From positions 1-64,000 of the forward strand of contig CAKUXP010000006.1 of assembly GCA_934700345.1 (NCBI GenBank): a stretch of 64,000 bases of DNA, given 5' to 3'. Position numbers and translations under genes: made by a program. Position 1 is the first letter of the stretch. Every line of letters starts with the position of its first letter. A model generated the notes under the pieces. The model did no database searches, was not told the origin of the DNA, and saw only the letters and a program-made list of their open reading frames with translations. Shown one piece after another: positions 8,250-16,865 of this stretch. The stretch comes from an uncultured Fibrobacter sp. Lineage in GTDB: Bacteria; Fibrobacterota; Fibrobacteria; Fibrobacterales; Fibrobacteraceae.

Positions 8250-8257
8250 TATCTTTG
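8250..8257 (+). promoter_or_regulatory. TAnnTTTG promoter box of the GH2 gene
   Basis: TATCTTTG, 12 nt before the ATG at 8270 and 36 nt before the preferred ATG at 8294. Confidence 0.6.
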
Positions 8258-8293
8258 GAAAAAAATTTCATGTCTGGAATCAAAGGAACGCGA

Positions 8294-11128
8294 ATGAACT
8301 CTATCGTGAGCCTGAACGGCGACTGGGATATTCTGTTCGACACAGAAGACACGGGCATCATCAACCGCTGGTATGCGACGTATCCGGGCGGCACGCAGAA
8401 AATCCAGGTGCCGAGCGTCTGGGAAAAGTTTTTCGACAAGATGTCGCTTTCGCAGGACGCCGCCTACTATTTCAAGCACTTCACCGTCGATGAAAAGCAG
8501 ATTACGAAGCGCGTCTTTCTCCGCTTCGAGCGCATTTCCATGCATGCCATCTTCTGGCTGAACGGCAAGTACCTCGGTTCGCACTTCGGCGCCTATACGC
8601 CGTGCATCCTCGACCTGTCCAAGGCCATCAAGCCGGGCGAAGACAACGTTCTCTGCGTGCGCGTCGCGAACATGGGTTCCGTGAACAGCCGGATTGACCT
8701 CGGGCGCGAAAGCAAGGAAGGCGCGGACGACCGCTTCGTGCGTCCGTCCGAAATGCCTGTCGGGCTGCCATGGTCGGAATATCCGTTCGGCGGAATCTAC
8801 GGGAACGTCGATCTGGTTCTCGGCGGGGCGGCTTTCATCACGGGCGTACAGCTCGAACCGGACATGGACGAGGATCGGGTCGCCGTCGACGTTTCGTTCA
8901 ACAACCCGCGTGGCTTCTCGACAAGGCTCCGCATCCTCATGAAGAATCCCCAGGGCCTCGTGAGCGAGATGGTGAAAGATCTGAAGCTCGAAAAGGAAAA
9001 CGCCTCGAGCCGCTTCATCCTCAAGCTCAAGGACGGCAAGAAGGGCAAGGAGACCTGGACCCCGAACACGCCGAGCCTCTACACGATAGAAGTCCAGCTC
9101 GAAGGAAAGTCAAAAGGCAAAAACACCGTCGAACATTCCTTCTCCGTGGTGAAAACATTCGGTTTTCGCAAGTTCGACTGCATCAAAGGCGACTTCTACC
9201 TGAACGATTCCATCATCAAGATCCAGGGCGTGACATACTCTCAGCATTCGAGCGAAGGCGGTCTCTGGACATCCGACACGGCAAAGCTCAAGAAAGACCT
9301 CGAAGCCGTCAAGAAGGCGGGGTTCAACACGATCCGCTCGAACGGCGCGCCCCTCACGAGCGCCGCCCTCGACATCTGCGACGAACTGGGACTTCTCGTC
9401 TTCCAGGAATTTCCCATCCACACGATGCGTTCCACCCCCCGCGGTCTCGACGAAGTGTACAAACTCATCGAGGAAATCGTGATGGAGCAGAAGCACCACC
9501 CGAGCATCGTCGCATGGATCCTCGGCTCGGAAAACGGTCCGCTCGTCCTCGAAAACGGAAACAAGCTCCTGAACGCGGTCGATAATTACGACAAGTGCCG
9601 CCCGATCATCAGCAACCTGAACTGCGTCTATCTGTCGAACGAGGAAGAGTTTCACAAGGATACCGGCAAGCTGATGGGCGTGACGAACGAAAAGATTCTC
9701 CTGTATTCCTCGCACCGAATGCACTTGCGCATGAGCCCGAACGCCGCTCTCACGGACTTCCTCGCCCACTACTGCGACAAGGATATGTCCGAAGAGGTTG
9801 TCGTTCCCGACACGACGCTCGGTGATTCGAACTTCCAGGACGAATACGAAAGCTTTGTGAACGATACCGACGGGAAAATTCTCGTTACGCTAAAGAACCA
9901 TACGCTCTTTCCGAATTCCGCAACGGACATCAAGGGACCGCGCAGCCAGAAAAACAACAAGGCGATCAAGCAGCTATTCAAGCAGGTCGAAGCCTTTGCG
10001 GCAAACAGGAACCTTTCCATCTGGAAGAACTTTGCGGAGTTCAATGCCGACGCCCGGAGGATCGCACTCCAGAGCAAGCTCACCCAAATAAGCGCAGTGC
10101 AGAGCAATCCGCTCGTTTCCGGATTCATGCTCGACCAGTGGGCGGATTTCAGTACGGATTTCTGCGGCATCGTCGATGAAAACCGGAAAACGAAAGGCCT
10201 CGAAGCGTTCCTCAAAAACGCGACCGCTCCGACACGCCTGCTCGTAACGGGATTTGAACCGGTCTGCGCCCCGCAGACGGAAATATCCTTCCAGCTCGCG
10301 CTCCTGAACCAGGCGAGACTCGAAGATATCGAAATCGGGATTTCCATCGTCGATAAGAACGACAAGACCGTTTCGAGCGACACGCACAAGGCCAAGGGAC
10401 AGACAAGCCTCACGCCGCTCGGGACATACACGGTCGTCACGCCCAAGGCGCCGGGCGACTACAGGCTGGTCCTTTCGCTCTCCGCGCTCGGTTCCGTCGT
10501 CAGCACGACGTCGGAAAACATGCTCGTCCTCGAAGATGCGGATGTCAAGTCCGCGATGTCCGAAGTCTGCTTCCTCGACAACAACGCGGAAACCACCGCC
10601 GACGCGATGGCGGCCCTCGCCGGCAAGGAAAAGATCATCTTCACCGCAAACCTCAGTTCGTGGAACAACGACGTCCTGTCAAAAATCGTCGAACTGACGC
10701 GCGACGGAGGCAAGATGCTCTTCCTCTCGGACCTGAACCGCGAAGACATCGAATCCTTCAATTCGAGCCATTACTTTACGCAGACGATCGATGCGCATTT
10801 TTCGACCGGCGCAAACGGGCTGTCCGTGCATTATCTCGTAAACGATTCCGCGCTTCTTTCGGAATTTGCCGGCCACCGGATTCTCGACGACCTTTCCTCT
10901 TCCGTCATCCCGAGCATTTCGCTGAACGAGCTTCCTGACGCGACGGTCCTTGCGCGTTCCGTGACCATCTCCGGCGGAGAGATCAGGACCGGCGTCGATT
11001 TGCAGATTATCCCGTTCGGAAAGGGAAAGATCGTTTTCAACCAGCTGAACCTCTTCGAAGGCCTCGAAACGAACCCGCTCGCCGACCGCGTGTTCACGAA
11101 GCTCGTGAAGATGCTCACCAAGAAATAA
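8294..11128 (+). CDS. Glycoside hydrolase family 2-like protein
   Basis: 944 residues. The sugar-binding jelly roll opens with SIVSLNGDWDILFD, followed by an Ig-like domain and a TIM barrel. The barrel carries the GH2 acid/base region as WILGSENGP (family: WSLGNE). At the place where the nucleophile Glu is expected (usually in a VSEFG-like motif) I see LVTLKNH, with no Glu. The C-terminal 200 residues resemble a glutamine-amidotransferase-like domain of beta-galactosidases. There is no signal peptide, so it is probably cytoplasmic. I prefer the ATG at 8294, which has AAAGGA before it; an ATG at 8270 would add 8 residues. Substrate (galactoside, glucuronide, mannoside) cannot be told, and activity is uncertain. 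Confidence 0.8.
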   Translation: MNSIVSLNGDWDILFDTEDTGIINRWYATYPGGTQKIQVPSVWEKFFDKMSLSQDAAYYFKHFTVDEKQITKRVFLRFERISMHAIFWLNGKYLGSHFGAYTPCILDLSKAIKPGEDNVLCVRVANMGSVNSRIDLGRESKEGADDRFVRPSEMPVGLPWSEYPFGGIYGNVDLVLGGAAFITGVQLEPDMDEDRVAVDVSFNNPRGFSTRLRILMKNPQGLVSEMVKDLKLEKENASSRFILKLKDGKKGKETWTPNTPSLYTIEVQLEGKSKGKNTVEHSFSVVKTFGFRKFDCIKGDFYLNDSIIKIQGVTYSQHSSEGGLWTSDTAKLKKDLEAVKKAGFNTIRSNGAPLTSAALDICDELGLLVFQEFPIHTMRSTPRGLDEVYKLIEEIVMEQKHHPSIVAWILGSENGPLVLENGNKLLNAVDNYDKCRPIISNLNCVYLSNEEEFHKDTGKLMGVTNEKILLYSSHRMHLRMSPNAALTDFLAHYCDKDMSEEVVVPDTTLGDSNFQDEYESFVNDTDGKILVTLKNHTLFPNSATDIKGPRSQKNNKAIKQLFKQVEAFAANRNLSIWKNFAEFNADARRIALQSKLTQISAVQSNPLVSGFMLDQWADFSTDFCGIVDENRKTKGLEAFLKNATAPTRLLVTGFEPVCAPQTEISFQLALLNQARLEDIEIGISIVDKNDKTVSSDTHKAKGQTSLTPLGTYTVVTPKAPGDYRLVLSLSALGSVVSTTSENMLVLEDADVKSAMSEVCFLDNNAETTADAMAALAGKEKIIFTANLSSWNNDVLSKIVELTRDGGKMLFLSDLNREDIESFNSSHYFTQTIDAHFSTGANGLSVHYLVNDSALLSEFAGHRILDDLSSSVIPSISLNELPDATVLARSVTISGGEIRTGVDLQIIPFGKGKIVFNQLNLFEGLETNPLADRVFTKLVKMLTKK

Positions 11129-11152
11129 TCTTTCTTTATCCTCATCGATTTT

Positions 11153-11178
11153 AAAAGCCCGGAAATTCCGGGCTTTTT
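11153..11178 (+). terminator. Rho-independent terminator of the GH2 gene
   Basis: The stem AAAGCCCGGAA/TTCCGGGCTTT is followed by TT. It lies about 25 nt after the GH2 stop. Confidence 0.9.
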
Positions 11179-11193
11179 CGTTTGCAGACTAAT

Positions 11194-11424
11194 TTAATCC
11201 GTCCACTTCAGCGGGGAAAGCTTTTCGCCAAACGGCTCCGGGTCGGGCAAGTCGTAATAGCACGACATATGGTTGTAGTTAAATTTCCAGTCATTTACAT
11301 CGGCATACCAGCCCGTTCACGAATCTGATTCATAATAAAGAAACGATCGATAGAATCCTTTTTTGTCGTTAAAGATTCGCCCATGAATCAGCTGGTAATA
11401 GACTCGAAAATTTGCCGCTATTTT
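11194..11424 (-). pseudogene. Decayed gene end with in-frame TGA
   Basis: On the minus strand one frame reads, in pieces, ANFRVYYQLIHGRIFNDKKG, then FYRSFLYYESDS, a TGA at 11317-11319, then TGWYADVNDWKFNYNHMSC and a tail ending LSPLKWTD and TAA. The composition is protein-like on both sides of the TGA, so one C-to-T change of CGA is the simple explanation. The frame is bounded upstream by another TGA at 11425-11427 and has no start codon. It is the 3' remnant of an unrecognised gene and meets the zinc-ribbon pseudogene head to head. Confidence 0.45.
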
Positions 11425-11979
11425 TCAAATATCGCGGACAAATCGAAAATTCCCCGAAATGCGCAAGCAGACCGATCGAATTTCTTTCGCTCGGCTTCGC
11501 TTATAGGAAGTTGGATATTCATCGTCTGTTTCTTCTGTGGGACAATCCGTCATTCCAAGCCCTTTGCGACTGCGGAAACACTGCGGTCGTCACCCGTTTC
11601 GGCGGAAGCCCGCTTTCCGGAAACATTTTCGCAACTGCCGCATGCCCGCCCGCGCTGCCGAAAAGCTATCCACATTTCGAATTTTCGCGCCCGCAACCAT
11701 CCCTTGAACAAAGAAGCAACCCCCATCAAGCTCACCCACCTGGTCGCCAAAGCTGAAAAAGATTCCATGACTTCAACCTGAAGAAAATCCTCCCCGGAGT
11801 CGCCCGCACATTCCCATTATTCCTCTCCCCTGTTCGAAATCCTGATAGACGCCCTCGCCAATATCGAATCCTGGGTTCAAAAAGGGAAAACGCCCGAAAA
11901 AGCCAGGAAAGGCAGATCCCGAAGCATCCGGGACGCCCGCCAAAAAATGCAAGAGCAATTGCCGAAAAATGAAGGCTAA
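11412..11979 (+). pseudogene. Frameshifted gene for a zinc-ribbon-like protein
   Basis: From a TTG at 11412 the frame reads a coherent protein (FLSLGFAYRKLDIHRLF, then CDCGNTAVVTRFGGSPLSG, then TAACP). At about 11640-11655 a CCCG unit is present twice in tandem. Removing one unit restores TAACPRCRKAIHIS in the frame that continues to a TGA at 11779-11781, giving a CxC...CPxC zinc knuckle. After that TGA the same frame stays protein-like (LFEILIDALANIESWVQKGK, then RQKMQEQLPKNEG) until TAA at 11977-11979. A 4-bp duplication and a nonsense change therefore appear to have broken one gene of about 190 codons. The intact family is not recognised. Confidence 0.55.
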
Positions 11980-11980
11980 A

Positions 11981-12013
11981 ACAAAAAAGCTCCGAGAGGT
12001 CTTCTCGAAGCTT
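11981..12013 (-). terminator. Terminator of tRNA-Arg(ACG)
   Basis: Read on the minus strand: AAGCTTCGAGA, a short loop, CTCTCGGAGCTT, then TTTTGTTTT. It begins a few nt after the tRNA. Confidence 0.85.
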
Positions 12014-12016
12014 TCG

Positions 12017-12090
12017 TGCGAGTGGCAGGACTCGAACCTGCAACCTACTGGTTCGTAGCCAGTTGCGCTATCCAGTTACGCCACATTCGC
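12017..12090 (-). tRNA. tRNA-Arg (anticodon ACG)
   Basis: The 74-nt cloverleaf has acceptor strand GCGAATG paired with CACTCGC (one A.C mismatch), anticodon stem ACTGG/CCAGT with loop CTACGAA (anticodon ACG), and T arm GCAGG-TTCGAGT-CCTGC. CCA is not encoded. A TTGACA/TATATTTG promoter lies upstream and a terminator follows. Confidence 0.95.
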
Positions 12091-12100
12091 ATTGACAGTC

Positions 12101-12130
12101 CAAATATAAAAATCCCCTGATTTTTGTCAA
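12101..12130 (-). promoter_or_regulatory. Promoter of tRNA-Arg(ACG)
   Basis: On the minus strand TTGACA (12125-12130) and TATATTTG (12101-12108) are separated by 16 nt. The box ends 10 nt before the tRNA. It combines a sigma70-like -35 with the TAnnTTTG box seen elsewhere in the window. Confidence 0.75.
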
Positions 12131-12163
12131 GGGATTTTTTCGCATTTTTTGAATTTTTAGAAA

Positions 12164-13075
12164 TCAACGATGCTGCTTGATGGAAACGGTGAGCTTGTAG
12201 GGCACGGGTTTCTGTTCCTTCGTCTTCAGGTTTTCCGAGAAGCGGACCTGGATGTAATAGGACTGGTTGTCCGTGATGGTCGCCGTCCCGCATTCGTGGA
12301 TGTCGCCAACACCAAACGCCGTGTCAATCGACGCGATTTTTTTCCTTTCACCGGCATCGACCGTGAGAAATTCCTGGTTGTCTTCCGTGCAGAACGCGGG
12401 GCTCCCCTTCCGCTTCGAAGGCCCGAGAACGGCGAGAAGGAGCGGGCTTTCCGACGAAAAACCGTCCAGCACGACAGAAACTGTATCGTATTTTTGCAGA
12501 ATTATCCGATAGGTGTCCGCATCGTCCTCGCACTGTTTGCTGTATCGCCCGGCGAGAATTCCCGTCACCGTCACGCCCTTCGAGAACTTCACCCCGTTGA
12601 AAAAGCGCGAAGAATCCGCGAGGAGTTCCGCATTTTTTGGCGTCTTGTTCGAGCGACAGTTTCCGTCCTTGTCCATCTCGTATTCGTCGCTGTCGAGGAA
12701 AGGATACGTGGAGAACGTCGCTGTCTGGACTTTCGCCCGGTTGTCGTCATCGTCCCGAAGCCCCGTAAAGACAAGCGTATCGTTTTCGCTCGACGGTTCA
12801 AAGCGCGGAATGCCCGCCACCGTATCCGTCGCCCCCACGATATAGATTTTCGACTTTGCCTGCTTGACGACCGTGATCGGCACGTTCGACGTCACCATGG
12901 AATCGCTGAAATCATCAAGCGACTTGTCGAACACGGCGACAAGCGTATCCGTCGAAGATACCGTCCCGAAAACGCTCTTGAGTTTTGGCGGGTCATGATC
13001 GACCGAGCCGCAGGCGGCAAGTCCTAAGGCCGAGAGAGCCGCCGCCGATGGAAACAATATCTTGAAAAAGCCCAT
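12164..13075 (-). CDS. Lipoprotein of unknown function
   Basis: 303 residues from the ATG at 13075, which has ACGGAG upstream; a longer frame opens at 13108 but adds a non-signal-like N-terminus. The signal peptide ends in a lipobox LGLAAC (Cys about 22). The following Pro/Val/Thr-rich region (PPKLKSVFGTVSSTDTLVAVF) resembles Ig-like SbsA-type domains. The C-terminal half includes YRIILQKYDTVSVVLDGFS and conserved-looking Cys pairs. Probably a periplasm- or surface-facing lipoprotein. It is divergent from the PBP gene, and a TAACTTTA box lies about 33 nt upstream. Confidence 0.75.
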   Translation of the reverse strand: MGFFKILFPSAAALSALGLAACGSVDHDPPKLKSVFGTVSSTDTLVAVFDKSLDDFSDSMVTSNVPITVVKQAKSKIYIVGATDTVAGIPRFEPSSENDTLVFTGLRDDDDNRAKVQTATFSTYPFLDSDEYEMDKDGNCRSNKTPKNAELLADSSRFFNGVKFSKGVTVTGILAGRYSKQCEDDADTYRIILQKYDTVSVVLDGFSSESPLLLAVLGPSKRKGSPAFCTEDNQEFLTVDAGERKKIASIDTAFGVGDIHECGTATITDNQSYYIQVRFSENLKTKEQKPVPYKLTVSIKQHR

Positions 13076-13107
13076 TTTCAAAAACTCCGTCTGAATTTCA
13101 CTCGGCA

Positions 13108-13115
13108 TAAAGTTA
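13108..13115 (-). promoter_or_regulatory. TAnnTTTA promoter-like box of lipoprotein gene
   Basis: TAACTTTA on the minus strand, leaving a leader of about 28 nt with an ACGGAG ribosome site before the ATG at 13075. Confidence 0.4.
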
Positions 13116-13163
13116 CATTTTATCGTCCCGTTTCGCCAGCACCATCTTTTCGAGTGTGACCAA

Positions 13164-15476
13164 ATGAACGCTTTCGTACATAGAATTTCCCAGTTCGCCG
13201 CCCGATTCCTTCCAAGACCCGGAAAAAAGGTCTTTATCTGGTTCGGAATTTTCCTAGTCCCGTGCGTCGTCTTCGTCCTTGCGACAGCCTTCTACTTTTC
13301 GAGCCTTGTCCCGGAGCTTCCGTCCCTTTCGCAACTCGAAAACATCGAACCGAAACTGGTGACGACCGTCTATGACAAGGACAGCGTTCCCGTGCACGAG
13401 TTCTTCGTGGAAAGGCGCGTGTGGCTTCCCATCGATTCCATCCCGGAAATGGCGATGAATGCCGTGATGGCGACCGAGGACCGGGACTTCTACAGCCACT
13501 GGGGGCTGAACATCCTCGCTATCCCAAAGGCGGTTATCCAGTCCGTGACGCGCGGCGACAAGATTCGCGGAGCCTCGACCCTGACGCAGCAGCTTTCCAA
13601 GCTTCTCTTCCTCACCCCGGAGCGCAAGATCTCGCGGAAAATCAAGGAAGCGATGACGGCTGTCCGCATCGAGCAGACTTACACCAAGCGGGAAATCCTC
13701 GAATTCTACATGAACGAAGTCTATCTGGGGGGCGGAAACTACGGTTTCGAAGCCGCCAGCGAATTCTATTTCGGGAAGTCGCTCGACAAGCTCGCCGTTC
13801 CCGAATACGCGGTTCTCGCCGGAATGCTCCAGCGCCCGGAAGGCTACCGCCCCGACAGGCATCCGAAAGCCTCCCTCGAACGCCGCAACACGGTCCTCTT
13901 CGCGATGCAGGACGCGGGCTACATTTCCAAGGAGGACTACAAAAAGTATCTGGACTATCCGCTCGAAACGGTGAAGCACCAGGTGGGAAACGGCTCCGGG
14001 CTCTATTACTACGAGGAAATCCGAAAGTTCATGGAGAACAAGTATGGGCAAAAATCGCTGTATGCGGACGGGGTGAACATCTACAGCACGATCGATCCGC
14101 AAATCCAGGCCTTTGCCGAAGACGTGGAAAAGCGGCACATCGAACGCATCCGGAAACGCATCCAGCAGCGCGCGGTCTGGAAGCTCGGGCTTTCCGCCAA
14201 GTACAAGCTTCCGGCGGATTCGGTCGTCGCTCACTTCGACAGCATCTACGCCCTGTTCAAAAAGGACTATCTTGCCAAAGACACCGCCCAGGACCCATCC
14301 AAGTGGCGCTTTCCGGACAGTTCGCGCTACCACGCACCCCAGATGGCGATGATTCTCATCGAAAACGGAACGGGCGCCATCCGCGCCATGGTCGGCGGAA
14401 ACGACTTCAACGAGTCCCGATGGAACCGGGCCGTCCAGTCGCTCCGGCAGCCGGGTTCATCCTTCAAGCCCATCGTCTATGCGACAGCCGTCGAAGCGGG
14501 AGCCTCTCCGTGCGACTCCATCAACGACCAGCCCGTCACCATCGAAGACGAAGCAGATCCGTCGAAGACGTGGCGTCCGGCGAACTTCGACAAGGAATTC
14601 GAAGGGATGATGACCGTGCGGCGCGCCCTCTACCGCTCGATGAACCTGCCCGCGGTCCTCACCGGCATCAAGTACGGGCTTCCGAACGTCGTCAGCTACG
14701 CGCGGAAGTTCGGCATCCGGAAAGCGCCTTTGCAGCCCGTACCGAGTCTCGCTCTAGGATCCATCGGCAGTACGCTCTGGGAAATGACTTCCGCCTACAC
14801 CGTATTTCCAAACGGCGGCGTCCGCATCGAACCCTACATGATAGATTCCATCGCGGACAAGAACGGGAACATCATCGAACGGCACAAAAGCGTGGAGCAC
14901 ACGGTTCTCAAGCCGGCAAGCGCATACATCATGGTCGATATGCTAAAGGACGTGAACATCCACGGGACAGGCGCCCGCGTCGGAGCGAGCGGTTTCAGGC
15001 ACCCGAGCGGCGGAAAGACCGGAACGACAAACAACTATGCGGACGCCTGGTACATCGGGTTTACGCGCTACTACACGCTAGGCATCTGGGTCGGAACGGA
15101 TTCTCCCGCGCCAATGGGACCGGGACACACGGGGTCCGAAGACCCGCTCCCCGCCTGGATAGAAGTCATGAAGGAGCTGCACAAGGACCTTCCTGTCCGC
15201 GGGTTTACCATGCCGGCAGGCGTCATCGGGAAAAAGACCTGCAACAACACGGGAAAGCTCGCCGGAGAGTTCTGCGGAGCGACGACCTACTGCCTCTATT
15301 CCGCAGGGCACGTTCCCGGCGAAACCTGCGACGGCAACCATTTTTCGACCAAAAAGTCGGCGGACAACGCGACGCTATTCTCGAGCAAGTCGTCTTCCGA
15401 AGGTTCGATGAAAGCGAAGACGAAAAAGGAAAAGAACGCTCCGCCACCGAAAAAGAAGACGCGGCAGATGTTCTAA
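13164..15476 (+). CDS. Class A penicillin-binding protein (transglycosylase/transpeptidase, PBP1A type)
   Basis: 770 residues. One N-terminal TM anchor (about 22-48) is followed by a GT51 transglycosylase with ATEDRDFYSHWG (catalytic Glu about 105) and RGASTLTQQLSK. The transpeptidase has SSFK (Ser432-Lys435), the SxN-like RSMN, and KTGT near 618. It polymerises and cross-links peptidoglycan on the periplasmic side. The tail is Lys/Pro-rich (KTKKEKNAPPPKKKTRQMF). Two Cys clusters follow the transpeptidase (TCNNTGKLAGEFCGATTYC). It stands alone between a divergent lipoprotein gene and the Wadjet operon. Confidence 0.95.
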   Translation: MNAFVHRISQFAARFLPRPGKKVFIWFGIFLVPCVVFVLATAFYFSSLVPELPSLSQLENIEPKLVTTVYDKDSVPVHEFFVERRVWLPIDSIPEMAMNAVMATEDRDFYSHWGLNILAIPKAVIQSVTRGDKIRGASTLTQQLSKLLFLTPERKISRKIKEAMTAVRIEQTYTKREILEFYMNEVYLGGGNYGFEAASEFYFGKSLDKLAVPEYAVLAGMLQRPEGYRPDRHPKASLERRNTVLFAMQDAGYISKEDYKKYLDYPLETVKHQVGNGSGLYYYEEIRKFMENKYGQKSLYADGVNIYSTIDPQIQAFAEDVEKRHIERIRKRIQQRAVWKLGLSAKYKLPADSVVAHFDSIYALFKKDYLAKDTAQDPSKWRFPDSSRYHAPQMAMILIENGTGAIRAMVGGNDFNESRWNRAVQSLRQPGSSFKPIVYATAVEAGASPCDSINDQPVTIEDEADPSKTWRPANFDKEFEGMMTVRRALYRSMNLPAVLTGIKYGLPNVVSYARKFGIRKAPLQPVPSLALGSIGSTLWEMTSAYTVFPNGGVRIEPYMIDSIADKNGNIIERHKSVEHTVLKPASAYIMVDMLKDVNIHGTGARVGASGFRHPSGGKTGTTNNYADAWYIGFTRYYTLGIWVGTDSPAPMGPGHTGSEDPLPAWIEVMKELHKDLPVRGFTMPAGVIGKKTCNNTGKLAGEFCGATTYCLYSAGHVPGETCDGNHFSTKKSADNATLFSSKSSSEGSMKAKTKKEKNAPPPKKKTRQMF

Positions 15477-15662
15477 GGGTTGAATCGACCGAAGTAAAGG
15501 TTCAAGGAAATTTGCGAGCGAAATTCTTATCAACCGTGTTAAAGCCAGATAACGCTTGGAAAAGTTCCCGTTTTTCAATACCGGATTTTCGCAAGCAAGG
15601 TCAAATAGCGAAAGTTCCGCTTTATCTTACGGAATTTCATCAGCGAGGGTTGGAGAAAAACC

Positions 15663-16853
15663 ATGTCTAGTTTTCGCTCCATCGATGAACTGCTCAATGC
15701 GCTTTCTCGCGAAAAGCAACTCCTAAAGGAGATGTTTGCCAAGCGCAAGTTGCTTTCGTTCCGCATGGACTTGGCGGAGCAGCTGGTGGATTACAAGCAG
15801 GAACGCATCCATTATCTGGTGGATTATGGCGTCATCCGCGACAACGGAAATTTTCTGGAACTGGAAGATATTTACCTCAAGTTCTTTGAAGAAGTTCTTG
15901 AAGTCAACGAAGAAATCAATGTCCAAAGCGTGAAGGCAAGTATTGACCACCTGAACGAGACCATCGAATATTACCTTCAAGAGACTAACGAAAACCAAAA
16001 ATACAGTTACCTGCGCGAAATTCGTCGCTGTCTAAAAAATATCGCGCTCAACACAAAGCGAAACGTCATCGACTTGAAGCGCAATGTGGATGATACATAC
16101 AAAAACGAGCCGAACTATAAAATCAAGAAGTCCAAACTAAAGCATCTTGACGAAAAGCGGAACGGCATCAGGCTCATGATTCGCGAAGCCGAAAAGGTTC
16201 TTGAAGAGCAGACGCTTTTTTTCAAGTCGGCGATGGATTTGGATATGCGCTTGGTTGTGGATGACCTGCAAGCGGATTTGAACGAGTCCAGTCACAATCT
16301 GCTTGAAATTGAACGCCAGATTATCGACTACCTGAACTTGATCGATTACCAGAGCGGACTCTTAAAAAAGATTCGCTTGATCAAGTATTTTCGCGACCAG
16401 CAGGTGCTCGAAACGAATACCGATGTCAAAAGCGTTGTGGAGCGGACAAATGCTGTTTGGATGGAACCGCAACCATCATACCGTATAAAGATATCGCTTG
16501 AAAAACTGCGGAACGATGATGGTCTCGCCATTTTAAAGGAAGTTCGCAACCGCGCCCATCTGAAGGGTTCTGTCAAGGGGCGTCTAGCCGAGGCGTTGAC
16601 AGATGCGGACTTGAATGTAGAAAGTGCCGTGCAGCAGATGGTGGACCAGGTGGAACTGAAAAACGCCTTCGCGGCACAAGGGTGCGACCTGTTCCATTTC
16701 ATCATGAACTACAAATATCCTTTTGAAATGGACATGGAAGGGAAACTTGTTTTGTTTTGCCAGGTGGCCAGCGGGTTTTATGACGAGCTTGAATTTTCGG
16801 ACAAATACGGGCAAATGGCCGGCTTTGAATATCCGCTAATCTATGCGAAATAA
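15663..16853 (+). CDS. jetA: Wadjet/Mks defence protein JetA (kleisin-like)
   Basis: First of four tightly coupled genes with the SMC-defence order kleisin, wHTH, SMC ATPase, toprim nuclease. 396 residues, largely helical with long charged segments (SKLKHLDEKRNGIRLMIREA), as expected of a MukF/MksF-like kleisin; no enzymatic motif. In known Wadjet systems JetA bridges the JetC dimer and binds JetB. The call rests mainly on context and on the strong JetC and JetD calls. Ribosome site GGAG before the ATG; a TATCTTAC sequence about 30 nt upstream may be its promoter. I cannot assign the Wadjet type. Confidence 0.8.
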   Translation: MSSFRSIDELLNALSREKQLLKEMFAKRKLLSFRMDLAEQLVDYKQERIHYLVDYGVIRDNGNFLELEDIYLKFFEEVLEVNEEINVQSVKASIDHLNETIEYYLQETNENQKYSYLREIRRCLKNIALNTKRNVIDLKRNVDDTYKNEPNYKIKKSKLKHLDEKRNGIRLMIREAEKVLEEQTLFFKSAMDLDMRLVVDDLQADLNESSHNLLEIERQIIDYLNLIDYQSGLLKKIRLIKYFRDQQVLETNTDVKSVVERTNAVWMEPQPSYRIKISLEKLRNDDGLAILKEVRNRAHLKGSVKGRLAEALTDADLNVESAVQQMVDQVELKNAFAAQGCDLFHFIMNYKYPFEMDMEGKLVLFCQVASGFYDELEFSDKYGQMAGFEYPLIYAK

Positions 16854-16865
16854 TTTTAGGGTACT

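Noticed and set aside
11317..11319. In-frame TGA as a possible selenocysteine or recoded codon
   Set aside because: TGA serves as a normal stop in many overlaps here (ATGA), and the context is a gene relic without a start codon.
11292..11384. Short minus-strand ORF containing NQIRERAGMP, like a SusD-type motif
   Set aside because: It overlaps, in another frame, the longer and more protein-like relic at 11194-11424; the match is too short to mean much.
12170..13027. 285-codon plus-strand frame opposite the lipoprotein gene
   Set aside because: The minus-strand frame has a signal peptide, lipobox and ribosome site; this one has none.
13421..15670. 749-codon plus-strand frame overlapping the PBP gene
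   Set aside because: Arg/Pro/His-rich shadow of the PBP gene, which has all family motifs; high-GC third positions keep the alternative frame open.
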